The notes beneath the pieces were generated by a model. It searched no databases. It was not told the DNA's origin and saw only the letters and a program-made list of their open reading frames with translations. This document shows, one piece after another, positions 14,830-23,017 of a DNA stretch of 52,346 bases. The stretch's first letter is position 1. Each line of letters starts with the position of its first letter. Position numbers and translations under genes: made by a program. Source of the stretch: Clostridium liquoris (GTDB lineage: Bacteria > Bacillota > Clostridia > Clostridiales > Clostridiaceae); assembly GCF_002995785.1 (NCBI RefSeq), contig NZ_PVXO01000058.1, forward strand, positions 1 through 52,346. Reading direction: 5' to 3'.

Positions 14830-15702
14830 GTGAGAATTGTGTTCTGTAACATAGGTTGGATGAAAGGTTACAGAGGTGTAAAAAAGGAAGATCCTATTAC
14901 ATTAGGAGGAGCATATGTAGATAAGAGCCATCAAGGGGCAGAACAGTATAATTTTTTAAATACGGATGGGCACTATTATGGATATGTATGCACAAAATCC
15001 AACGGAAGTAAAGAGAATGAATTACATATAGAGAAGATTGATTCAGCTTTTGAAGGAAAAGAATTTATAGATGAAGTATTGGTAGTATGGGTATCTAAGA
15101 GACCTAATGATAAGGTAGGAAACAGAATAATAGGTTGGTATGAAAATGCTAGGGTATATAGATATTATCAGGAAAATGCTGTAGCCTTTTATAATATAAA
15201 GGCTAATGTAGAGGATTGTGTTTTAATACCACCTATGTATAGAAGTTATGTAATATACCAAGCTAGGGTAATTGGAGCCGGCAAGGGTATGGGTCAATCG
15301 AATATATGGGTTCCTAAAGGAGAAGAAGCAGAAGAGATAGTGGAAAATTGCACAAACTATATACAGGGTTATTATTATGAAAGATATGACGAGCCTATTA
15401 GAGAAGGGCAGCTATCTTTTATAACTAAAGATGATGTAGGAGATTTGGAAAGCTATGCAAAAAGAGGGGATAAACTTCTAGAAAAAAATCCTCTAAAGGC
15501 AATTCAATACTACAATAAGGTTATTCATGAAAAAGGTGAAGATTTAAATATACTATACAATAAGGCCTTAGGACTTGCTAATTTAAGACTTTATAGTAAG
15601 TCAAGGGAAATGTTTAAGTATATATTGACCAAGGATAACAATAATAAAAAGGCTAGGGAAAAGATTGAAGAGTTAGATAAGCTATTAAAGGATGTTATAT
15701 AA
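14830..15702 (+). CDS. Uncharacterised protein with C-terminal TPR-like repeats
   Basis: A 290-aa soluble protein. GTG 14830 is preferred over GTG 14821 because GGAG lies 8 bp before it. The N-terminal about 190 residues (FCNIGWMKGYRGV, GYV, VVWVSKRPNDKVGNRIIGWYENARVYR) form a conserved module seen in uncharacterised bacterial proteins; the GWYENA strand suggests a small-molecule or nucleic-acid-binding beta domain, but I know no function. The last 90 residues (LEKNPLKAIQYYNKVIHEKGEDLNILYN...) are two to three TPR-like helix pairs for protein contact. It stands alone with a long structured leader and a shared downstream terminator. Confidence 0.7.
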   Translation: MRIVFCNIGWMKGYRGVKKEDPITLGGAYVDKSHQGAEQYNFLNTDGHYYGYVCTKSNGSKENELHIEKIDSAFEGKEFIDEVLVVWVSKRPNDKVGNRIIGWYENARVYRYYQENAVAFYNIKANVEDCVLIPPMYRSYVIYQARVIGAGKGMGQSNIWVPKGEEAEEIVENCTNYIQGYYYERYDEPIREGQLSFITKDDVGDLESYAKRGDKLLEKNPLKAIQYYNKVIHEKGEDLNILYNKALGLANLRLYSKSREMFKYILTKDNNNKKAREKIEELDKLLKDVI

Positions 15703-15772
15703 CAAACCTATATTAGTGAATTGTCCAAAAATGTAATAATTAATTCGTAAGTGTTTGATTAATTTGATTAAC

Positions 15773-15817
15773 ACAAGGACACAGATTTAAATTCAAGCCT
15801 GTGTCCTTGTTAATTTT
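15773..15817. terminator. Bidirectional terminator between convergent genes
   Basis: ACAAGGACACAG (15773-15784) pairs perfectly with CTGTGTCCTTGT (15799-15810), followed by TAATTTT on the plus strand. It serves the gene ending at 15702 and probably the minus-strand gene ending at 15835. Confidence 0.85.
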
Positions 15818-15820
15818 ATA

Positions 15821-15833
15821 TTAACTGTCCCTA
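15821..15833 (-). repeat. Half copy of the GGGGACAGTTA repeat
   Basis: TTAACTGTCCCTA, one end of the dispersed palindromic repeat, directly after the terminator and 2 bp before the stop codon of the next gene. Confidence 0.6.
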
Positions 15834-15834
15834 G

Positions 15835-17199
15835 TTATTTAGTTATTTTCCATATTACTCCGGTGTTGGGAGCAAATTTGTTGGATTCATTTGGAGAACT
15901 TAATGCGAAGTCAACCACATACATAGCTCCATCTTTATCAAATACTACATCAATAGGTCTTTCGAAACCACCGCCTCCAGTATAAGAAGCGGCATAACCA
16001 GATTTATTAATTGCAAATGTGGATATTTTACCTGTATTCATATGAATTTGAGATACTCTATGACCAACCTTAGGCAATGGTTTGCCTCCAGTGGTTTCAG
16101 GAGCGTTACTGCCAAATTCGGCTATATATGCATCACCAAAATCACCAAAGTCTTTATTGTAATTAAAAGTAAAACCCATGGTAGCCGAATGATTAGGAAA
16201 ATTTGCAAAGGGCTTTGGTGGTATCATAGGATGATATGCTAACAAAAATTTTGGCTGGGACATACCTTCAGGCTTGAACATGGGAAGAGTGACAGGTAAT
16301 CCACCACTATAATCAGGCCATCCATACCACATTCCAGGCATAATTAACTGAAATTCATCAGGACATTTGTCTAAAGGACGGCTGCCTCTTACGTCTGCTC
16401 CATGATTAGCACAAAACAAACGGTTATTGTGATCAAATTTTATTCTAAAAGGATTTCTAAGGCCCCAAGCAACTAGCTGCAGATTTGAACCATCAGGATT
16501 TGCCCTAAGAATGCTTCCATTGGCAGGAATTATGCCTTTAACATGCTCTCCAGGTACAGTTGGAACACCAAAGGGAGAGTATGCACCGGTGTAAGCTAAC
16601 TTTTTTTCATAGGGCTTAAGAAAATTCTTTGTTACATAATTTTCACCAGTTAAAACAATTGTTGAACCAGGATAGTCATGAAAATAAGGATATTTTTTTA
16701 CCCAGCCGGCATTGTCAAGTCCAACTACGCCTGAATTAGTAGCAGTGCCTTGTCCAAAATACATTTTACCATCAGCACCAAATATAACTTGGTTGTTATG
16801 GTGATCTCCAAAGCTTGGAAGTCCAGATATAATATCCTGCTTAGTACCATCTGGTTTAATTATGGTTATGGAACCTCGGTGGGATACATAGATGTTTCCA
16901 TTATAATAATTTATACCTGTTAATGGAGGATTAAAGCCCTCAGCAATGACTTGAAATCCTTTAGATGTAAGCTTTAAAACCTTTCCACTTCCTGAAGTAA
17001 CCCCTGAATCAGCAAGTAACATGTCATTATCTTCAGTTATTATTAAATTTATGGGTGTATCTAGATCCTTTGCGAAGACCTGAATTTTATAACCTGGAGG
17101 CAGCTGTATATCTTCTGGGTTTACTTTTCTTGGGGCATATTTTGGATTTTTTAAGCCATCCTCTTCATCACGATTTTTTCTAACTTTTTTATTATTCAT
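15835..17199 (-). CDS. PQQ-dependent sugar dehydrogenase / sorbosone dehydrogenase-like beta-propeller protein
   Basis: A 454-aa protein of the soluble glucose/L-sorbosone dehydrogenase fold: a six-bladed propeller with family motifs GFNPPLTGINYYNGNIYVSHRG, the GDHHNNQVIFG active-site region (His), GLRNPFRIKFD and a final GVIWKITK blade. The ATG at 17199 is preferred, being 10 bp after GGAGG; a longer frame upstream has no start signal. It lacks a signal peptide, so it would be cytoplasmic, unusual for a quinoprotein, and no PQQ synthesis gene is seen. It may act without PQQ or scavenge it. Family certain, activity unproven. Confidence 0.85.
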   Translation of the reverse strand: MNNKKVRKNRDEEDGLKNPKYAPRKVNPEDIQLPPGYKIQVFAKDLDTPINLIITEDNDMLLADSGVTSGSGKVLKLTSKGFQVIAEGFNPPLTGINYYNGNIYVSHRGSITIIKPDGTKQDIISGLPSFGDHHNNQVIFGADGKMYFGQGTATNSGVVGLDNAGWVKKYPYFHDYPGSTIVLTGENYVTKNFLKPYEKKLAYTGAYSPFGVPTVPGEHVKGIIPANGSILRANPDGSNLQLVAWGLRNPFRIKFDHNNRLFCANHGADVRGSRPLDKCPDEFQLIMPGMWYGWPDYSGGLPVTLPMFKPEGMSQPKFLLAYHPMIPPKPFANFPNHSATMGFTFNYNKDFGDFGDAYIAEFGSNAPETTGGKPLPKVGHRVSQIHMNTGKISTFAINKSGYAASYTGGGGFERPIDVVFDKDGAMYVVDFALSSPNESNKFAPNTGVIWKITK

Positions 17200-17340
17200 T
17201 AAATACATTCCTCCACAATTGAGAGTATTACCAATAACAGTATATTCAATGAATAAAGCAATAATTCTAATATATGATTTTATTAATATATTATAAGCCT
17301 TGTTAATATTAATAGATATAGAAATCATGAGAGGTGTTAA

Positions 17341-17841
17341 ATGATTAGTACAAGGATAATTGTAATTGGAGGACTTCTTACTTGTTTGTCCGTTCTGTTT
17401 CAAAGTGTACCTATATTATTTTCAGAGGCTTTGGTGTTTATTACTATTTTAAGTGCTTTGCCCATATACATTATTGCTAAGATCAGTCCTAAAGCTGGAG
17501 CAGCAGGGTATATAATTGCTGCAATTCTCATTATGTTTTTAAGTGCACATGAAGGCTTATTCTTTTTATGCAGCAATGGAATTGTGGGGCTGTCTCTTGG
17601 AGTTTGCCACCATTATACTAATAAAAAACTCACCATATATGCTATATCATCTGCAGCTTTAACAATTGCATTAAGTGTCATGAATTTTGTAATAGGAATA
17701 CCTGTATTTGGTATGAAAATGCCATATTCAATTTATATACAACTAGGTATTTTGCTATTGTTCTCATGGATATATATTATATTTTATTTTTATATAGCAA
17801 ATTTTTTCTTTAAAATTATTAATAAGGTGTATAAGATATAA
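17341..17841 (+). CDS. Small multi-spanning membrane protein (166 aa)
   Basis: About five hydrophobic helices (roughly residues 5-24, 28-48, 52-72, 96-116, 128-158) fill the sequence. ATG 17341 follows GAGAGGTG. I do not recognise a precise family; size and pattern are compatible with an ECF-transporter S-component-like or DUF2232-like membrane protein, without a diagnostic motif. It is divergent from the propeller gene with 141 bp between starts, and convergent with the PBP gene across a terminator. Confidence 0.7.
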   Translation: MISTRIIVIGGLLTCLSVLFQSVPILFSEALVFITILSALPIYIIAKISPKAGAAGYIIAAILIMFLSAHEGLFFLCSNGIVGLSLGVCHHYTNKKLTIYAISSAALTIALSVMNFVIGIPVFGMKMPYSIYIQLGILLLFSWIYIIFYFYIANFFFKIINKVYKI

Positions 17842-17875
17842 AGACCTCAGCTCTTTAGCTGAAGTCTTTATTGTT
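17842..17875. terminator. Bidirectional terminator
   Basis: AGACCTCAGCT (17842-17852) pairs with AGCTGAAGTCT (17857-17867) around CTTT, one mismatch, followed by TTATTGTTG. It lies between two convergent genes. Confidence 0.85.
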
Positions 17876-17882
17876 GAATTGA

Positions 17883-19946
17883 TTAATGTCCGCCTCTTTG
17901 AATAAAATAATATTCTAATACTTTCTTTTGCATAGGTATAACATAATGGCTTCCACCTTTTGATCTAACATCTTCAATCATAGTAACTAGTACCATTTTA
18001 GGATTATCAGTATTCATGGACACAAGCCATCCATATTCCTCTCCACTAGTATCCTCAACACTTTTTTTCAATTCTGCTGTACCTGTTTTACCAGCTAAAG
18101 CTACTCCAGGTATTTTAACTCCATGCCCTGTACCAGATGGATTCTCTATAACTTCCGTAAGATCTTCCAACAATATATTTGCATTTTTCTCAGAAACAAC
18201 ACCTTTCTTCCATACCTTTGCTGCTGCCTTGTCTTTTTGGAGTTGGAGAGTAGGTGTCATTATATCCCCTTTATTTAGTACAGCACTGTACATTAAAGCC
18301 ACATGCAATGGACTCATTAATACTTGCCCTTGACCATAGCCGCTATCTGCTAGTTGAATATCATTTTTTATACTATTATCAGCAGAAATTTGAGATTTTG
18401 CAATGGGATAATCTATAGGTAATGTTTCACCTATACCAAAGTCTTTTGCCTTTGCTATAAAGGTCTCTTTGCCTATTTTAAGTGCCTGTTGTGCAAAATA
18501 TATATTGTCAGAGTATATGAAGGCATTTTTTAAATCAATTGGTTTTCCTGGGTCTACTACCCTTGTAACCTTATATGCCCCCCAACTACCGCTAGGCTGC
18601 CATTGATTTCCTTGTATATTAATGGCTTCAGATGGATTTATACTGCCTTTTTCTAAACCAGCTATTGCAGTAAATAACTTAAAGGCTGAGCCAGGTGCAT
18701 AGGCAGCTTTAAATCTATTATCAAATTGTATATTTTTATCTTTCTCCCATTGTGTTTTAATACTTTCAGGAGCATAGGTAGTAAATAGATTTGGATCAAA
18801 GGATGGAGAACTTACCATAGCTAGAATTTCTCCAGTTTTAGGGTTTATAGCCGTAGAAGCTCCTTTTTCTCCATTCATATTCTCATATATATTCTTCTGA
18901 AGTTCTGCATCTATGGAAAGAGTTATATTCTCTCCATTTTTCGGCTCTGTTTTTGCTATTTGTATTTTTTCTGTTTCTACCCCATCCTTTTGTTTAGATA
19001 TATAAATAAATTTACCATCTTTAGCCCTTAATTTATTTTCATAAACTTGCTCTAAGCCTCTTTTTCCTATGCTGCTGGTAGAGCTGTACCCTTGACCATG
19101 TAATTTTTTAAGTTCTTCCGCTGTTATAGGCCCAACATAACCTATTAATGAACCCATAGCTTCTCCACCTTGATATATTCTATTATTTGGTTTTTGGTAT
19201 ATTACCCCAGGTATTTTCATAGCTTCTGCGATTATATCCTTTTTATCAACGGATATATTGACAATAGGAAGAAAATGTTCAGGATTACTGTCAGCTTTTA
19301 ACTTATCTTCTATTGCTGAAGGTTTTATATCTAAAATTTTAGCCAGATTTGTAGTATTAGCCTCTTTATTTGCATTAAAATCTGCAGGTTTAATGCCAAT
19401 AGTTACTACAGTGCCATTTATAGCAAGTCCGTAGCCATTTCTATCATAAATTTCTCCTCTTTTAGCAGCAATAGTTTCTACTCTAACTTTGTCCTGAGAT
19501 TCCATTTGAGGAAATATCATTTTTTCACTCCAATTAATAGCCCAAATCTTTTTATTATCCACCTTTTCTTTAACCATATCTGCCTCATAGCCCTTAACAG
19601 CTACTTCTCCCGCTGCAGTTGTCATAGTTAAAGAGAAAGGTATCTTTTCTGCATTTTTATCAGTACTTTCTGCATTTATAGAAATGTTATTTGCTTCTAT
19701 ACCACTGTAAATGTTTGAATATCTATCTATAAAATTCTTTTCACTAATCTTTGCTTTTGCTTCATTAGACAACATACTATACATGCCTTTGTAATCTTTT
19801 TTCTGCCAATAATCTTTATATGTATTAAAGGTTTCTACAGAATTTTTTTGTTTAAAGGAACAGCCGCCTAAAACAAAGGTTGATAAAATTAGTATTATCA
19901 CTGCAACTAATGCAATGAAAAGTCTTTTAGAATTTGTTTTCCGCAT
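17883..19946 (-). CDS. Class B penicillin-binding protein with MecA_N domain (lipoprotein-like)
   Basis: A 687-aa transpeptidase that cross-links peptidoglycan outside the membrane. Order: N-terminal hydrophobic segment ending in a lipobox-like LGGC (residues 26-29), an NTF2-like MecA_N domain (about 35-150), the PBP dimerisation domain (about 155-320) and the transpeptidase domain with S420-A-F-K (SxxK), S-D-N (SxN) and K620-T-G. This is the architecture of MecA/PBP2a, PBP5fm and B. subtilis PbpC-type enzymes, some of which have low beta-lactam affinity; affinity cannot be read here. It is monocistronic. The ATG at 19946 has an AAGGGGTG site upstream. Confidence 0.92.
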   Translation of the reverse strand: MRKTNSKRLFIALVAVIILILSTFVLGGCSFKQKNSVETFNTYKDYWQKKDYKGMYSMLSNEAKAKISEKNFIDRYSNIYSGIEANNISINAESTDKNAEKIPFSLTMTTAAGEVAVKGYEADMVKEKVDNKKIWAINWSEKMIFPQMESQDKVRVETIAAKRGEIYDRNGYGLAINGTVVTIGIKPADFNANKEANTTNLAKILDIKPSAIEDKLKADSNPEHFLPIVNISVDKKDIIAEAMKIPGVIYQKPNNRIYQGGEAMGSLIGYVGPITAEELKKLHGQGYSSTSSIGKRGLEQVYENKLRAKDGKFIYISKQKDGVETEKIQIAKTEPKNGENITLSIDAELQKNIYENMNGEKGASTAINPKTGEILAMVSSPSFDPNLFTTYAPESIKTQWEKDKNIQFDNRFKAAYAPGSAFKLFTAIAGLEKGSINPSEAINIQGNQWQPSGSWGAYKVTRVVDPGKPIDLKNAFIYSDNIYFAQQALKIGKETFIAKAKDFGIGETLPIDYPIAKSQISADNSIKNDIQLADSGYGQGQVLMSPLHVALMYSAVLNKGDIMTPTLQLQKDKAAAKVWKKGVVSEKNANILLEDLTEVIENPSGTGHGVKIPGVALAGKTGTAELKKSVEDTSGEEYGWLVSMNTDNPKMVLVTMIEDVRSKGGSHYVIPMQKKVLEYYFIQRGGH

Positions 19947-20301
19947 TTATTTACACCCCTTATAATAATTTTTTTATATTATAGATATTCATATGATAAT
20001 TTAATTTTACCATAAAAATTATTAAGATTTAAAGCAAAAGTATAGAACTGTTCCCAAGTAATAGATAAAATTAAAGAAATGGGGACGGTTAATAGTATTT
20101 TAGATAGAGAAATAGGAACGGTTAATAGTATTTTGGAGGTTAATTAAATACAAAAAAATGTTTGAATTATGATAGCATGTCCAAAGTTAAATAGTAAAAA
20201 TTAAATGAGGATTTATTTTAGATTAAGTTTTAAAAAAGGGCGTAGTAATACCTAGGGGAATAACTGAAAATAAAAAATTAAGTATATAGTTAGTATTCTA
20301 C
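19947..20301. other. Gene-free stretch holding the left flank of the RAYT unit
   Basis: No gene. It holds the promoter side of the PBP gene and, from 20076, two 33-bp-spaced copies of a GGGGACGGTTAATAGTATTTT motif. Confidence 0.6.
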
Positions 20302-21323
20302 TTAAGCACTATATGAAGATATAAAATCAGATACTATGTTTCTATAATGTTCATCATTTTCAATAATACTAACCCCCATAGCGCATAAGTCAGATACTCT
20401 GCCTTGACTTATATTCCCTAAGGTTTTGCAAATATCCTTACATCTAAAATCACATAGACACCTCATTAAAAGAACAGATAGAGCCCTAGCTTTTGTTGAA
20501 GCTCTATTATTTTTTATATGTAATTTTATTTTAGGTATAGCAAGTTTTTCAGAAATAAACTGAAGAATATCATCTGGATTAAAGTCTCTTACAAGAATAG
20601 TCCTTTCGCTTTTATAATGGGTTTTTTCATCTTTAAATTCAATTTTCTTTTCAAAATTTTTATTCTCATTGTATACAATTTTGGTATATCTTTTCCTAGC
20701 TTTTTTTACGTCAGTATCTAACAACTGCATTATAAAATCTTCATCAACTAGATCAAAAGGATCTTTTTTCAAGCCTAAATATACAGATAGACTTGAATAC
20801 TGATATTTTTCTAAAGAATTTTTATATTCTCCTATGTCCACTGGATTTCTGTGAATATAAGCGGAAGCCGTAATTAAATACCTATTATTATGGATTACTT
20901 TACTTTTAAATCTATCTTGAAAAAGGTGACCCTGTCTATCATATTTTTTATTAAAGTTTATAGCAAATCGAAAATTAATACTATGCATAACCTTAGATAT
21001 ATCAGCTCCATTAGCATCAATTATGAAATGAGCATGATTACTCATAAAGCAATAAGCATAAATCTTAAAATTATATATTTTTTTATAGTGTTTCATAAAG
21101 TCAATATACATATTTTTATCACTATTATTTTTGAAAAAAGGCACTTCACTAATACTTTTAATCATTATATGGAATATGGCATTTTCAGGTTTAATTCTAG
21201 CACATCTAGGCATAAGAACACATCCTTTAATCATTTATTAAACATTCTTGCCTTATTTTAGAAAAATATTACTTAAATCCAGAATTTCAAGAAACATTAT
21301 CTAAAATATTATTAACTGTCCCT
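20081..21323 (-). mobile_element. RAYT transposase unit with inverted repeats
   Basis: GGGGACGGTTAATAGTATTT(TAG) at 20081-20103 matches, inverted, the sequence at 21301-21323 in 20 of 23 positions. Between them lies only the RAYT gene. A second degenerate copy of the left repeat (20114-20136) and of the right repeat end (21355-21365) lie just outside. The same end sequence is shared by the 64-bp palindromes elsewhere in the window. I infer an autonomous unit whose ends the RAYT protein recognises; that it moves as a unit is not shown. Confidence 0.6.
20302..21213 (-). CDS. REP-associated tyrosine transposase (RAYT, Y1_Tnp)
   Basis: A 303-aa IS200-like single-strand nuclease of the RAYT type. 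H60-A-H62 (MSNHAHFII) is the HUH metal motif and Y119 in SAYIHRNPVDIG the catalytic tyrosine; the GHLFQDRFKSK segment is also typical. The C-terminal about 150 residues carry a DnaA-like helix-turn-helix (ASTKARALSVLL...DICKTLGNISQGRVSDL), common in Firmicutes RAYTs. ATG 21213 is chosen because AAAGGATG lies 8 bp upstream; a start seven codons earlier lacks a ribosome site. RAYTs in other bacteria bind REP hairpins and are held responsible for their spread. Confidence 0.9.
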   Translation of the reverse strand: MPRCARIKPENAIFHIMIKSISEVPFFKNNSDKNMYIDFMKHYKKIYNFKIYAYCFMSNHAHFIIDANGADISKVMHSINFRFAINFNKKYDRQGHLFQDRFKSKVIHNNRYLITASAYIHRNPVDIGEYKNSLEKYQYSSLSVYLGLKKDPFDLVDEDFIMQLLDTDVKKARKRYTKIVYNENKNFEKKIEFKDEKTHYKSERTILVRDFNPDDILQFISEKLAIPKIKLHIKNNRASTKARALSVLLMRCLCDFRCKDICKTLGNISQGRVSDLCAMGVSIIENDEHYRNIVSDFISSYSA

Positions 21324-21365
21324 AGGATATCATATATCCTATATTAAAAAATACTTAACTGTCCC
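21301..21365. repeat. Right end of the RAYT unit, hairpin and extra half copy
   Basis: Right inverted repeat 21301-21323 ends in ACTGTCCCT. It is followed by TAGGATAT-CAT-ATATCCTA (21323-21341), a perfect 8-bp stem with 3-nt loop, and another TTAACTGTCCC (21355-21365). Confidence 0.65.
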
Positions 21366-21512
21366 TAAAAAACTATAAAAAACTATTCATATTAAAAGGT
21401 AGTAATATGAAAGATATTGAATTGTAAATTTTTATGATAGTATAAATCAAGCAACATTTGAAAAAATAAATATGTAACAGTTTTATTATTTAAGAAGGGT
21501 ATGGAGTAAAAA

Positions 21513-22220
21513 ATGAAGAAATGTAGATATTTTTTTGCAATAGTGATGTTTATACTAATTTTATTTTCAACTACTTCAGCTACTATAGTAAGAGCCGAAG
21601 CAGCAGAGAAAAAACCATCTAAAAGCAATAAAGATGATTACAATATTTTGGTGGATATATCGGAATTTAAACTATATTTAATAAAGAATGATACTAATGA
21701 GCCCATAAAAGTGTATCCTATAGCTGGTGGAAAGCCGGAGACACCTTCACCTTATGGAACTTGGATTATTGTAAATAAAGCTAAAGATTGGGGCACAGGA
21801 TTTGGAACGAGATGGATGGAGTTAAGCGTTCCTTGGGGCAAATATGGAATACATGGTACAGATAAACCTTTAACTATTAGTAATCCAGATTCTTTAGGAT
21901 GCATAAGAATGTTTAACAAAGATGTGGAGGAGTTATATAAGTATGTTGATTGCGGCACTATGGTGGTGATTTATGGTGGACCATATAATCTTTCATGGTA
22001 TAAATTTAGGGTACTGAAACCAGGTGATAGAGGTGCTGATGTGATGGAAACCCAGAGGTCATTGAAGGAAAGGGGATATTACTCAGGGCAATTAGATGGG
22101 GTCTATGGAGAGAATATGAAAGCCCATGTTATAAGATTTAGAAAAGATAATAAATTAAAAACTACTCATGATATTGACGAGGAAATGTATAATGCTTTAG
22201 GTATGCAGGCTTTTGAATAA
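21513..22220 (+). CDS. L,D-transpeptidase (YkuD) with C-terminal peptidoglycan-binding domain
   Basis: A 235-aa exported enzyme. A Sec signal peptide (about 1-29, ending SATIVRAEA) is followed by a YkuD domain (about 45-155) with H114-G-T and the catalytic C130 in SLGCIRM, and by a PG_binding_1 domain (about 165-230, VLKPGDRGADVMETQRSLKERGYYSG). It would form 3-3 cross-links or attach proteins in the cell wall. GGTATGGAG lies 6 bp before ATG 21513. It stands alone between the RAYT unit and a zone of decayed genes; two GGGGACAGT repeats begin right after its stop. Confidence 0.92.
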   Translation: MKKCRYFFAIVMFILILFSTTSATIVRAEAAEKKPSKSNKDDYNILVDISEFKLYLIKNDTNEPIKVYPIAGGKPETPSPYGTWIIVNKAKDWGTGFGTRWMELSVPWGKYGIHGTDKPLTISNPDSLGCIRMFNKDVEELYKYVDCGTMVVIYGGPYNLSWYKFRVLKPGDRGADVMETQRSLKERGYYSGQLDGVYGENMKAHVIRFRKDNKLKTTHDIDEEMYNALGMQAFE

Positions 22221-22221
22221 G

Positions 22222-22265
22222 ATGGGGACAGTTATTCAATACATGTACATGGGGACAGTCATTCA
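22222..22265 (+). repeat. Tandem half copies of the GGGGACAGT repeat
   Basis: ATGGGGACAGTTATTCA (22222-22238) and ATGGGGACAGTCATTCA (22249-22265) are direct repeats 27 bp apart. The second runs straight into the truncated frame of the next gene fragment. Confidence 0.7.
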
Positions 22266-22610
22266 GCACTTTCTTCAATAGATCCAATAAAACTACCTAT
22301 AAATCTAGTAAATATTATGACGGACAGGGAAAAAATGATATTTTGGATATTTTGGAGATGTTATGATGGAGTGATGGATAAAGAGAGGTTTTATCAACTA
22401 TTTCATAAGCATATGGAAAAAGAATTTAAACTCCTATTCAAAGTACTTAAAATTTTTAAAATGTCCAAAGAAAAGGATAATAAAATCCTGTTAACAGAGC
22501 TAGGAAGATTTGCCTATCATTATGTTGAAAAGCAGTATTCCATATACTACTTAAATTACTTATGGGAAGAGTCCATGAAGAAGGCCTGGATAAAAAGGTT
22601 AGAATTATAA
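22258..22610 (+). pseudogene. Coproporphyrinogen III oxidase-like radical SAM protein, C-terminal fragment
   Basis: The frame reads through the second GGGGACAGT repeat (GDSHSALSSIDPIKLPINLVNI) and continues with TDREKMIFWIFWRCYDGVMDKERFYQLF... to KAWIKRLEL. This looks like the C-terminal tail of a HemN/HemZ-like coproporphyrinogen oxidase-family protein. All of the radical SAM core is missing. An ATG at 22317 could give a 97-aa product, but it has no good ribosome site. The family assignment rests on resemblance of the tail and is moderate. The cut point coincides with the repeat. Confidence 0.5.
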
Positions 22611-22636
22611 ATAAAATTTAATTTAGGAGATTAAAT

Positions 22637-23017
22637 ATGAAAAAAAGTGATTTTTTAAAGCTTGCTTTATTCGGAATAAAGGCAATTATATTCAAAGAGA
22701 AAAAGCCTATACTTGGAACTATAATTTTAACGGATTATTGCAATCTTCACTGTAAGCACTGTGCAGTAAACAATATAAATAAAGTGATGAATCCTTATGA
22801 AAATATAATAGAGGAAATGAAAAATTCTTATGATGAAGGCATGCCTATTTTTAATTTACAATGTGCTTTAGATGAATATCTTAAAAATAATTGGGAAAGG
22901 CCATGTCACCAATGTATGGAAAAAGTTAATAACTATTCCTATGATTTTTCATATAATATGTTGAAAAGTAATATAAAGGAAAGTTTTCATTATGCCATAT
23001 GGAATGTGTTTAGTTAA
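22637..23017 (+). pseudogene. Radical SAM protein, internally deleted
   Basis: The 126-aa frame begins like a full radical SAM enzyme (TDYCNLHCKHCAVNNI, the CxxxCxxC 4Fe-4S motif near residue 35). After EEMKNSYDEGMPI it jumps to what looks like the C-terminal end of such a protein (CALDEYLKNNWERPCHQCMEK). The middle of the barrel, roughly 200 residues, is absent. AGGAGA precedes ATG 22637. The last codons (HYAIWNVFS) overlap the frame of the next fragment, so a second join is likely near 23000. Confidence 0.65.

Noticed and set aside
16042-16242. Plus-strand frame inside the propeller gene
   Set aside because: Antisense shadow of a strongly recognised gene, without ribosome site.
17200-17403. 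N-terminal extension of the propeller protein
   Set aside because: No start signal and no resemblance to a signal peptide. GGAGG points to 17199, and the extension overlaps the divergent gene.
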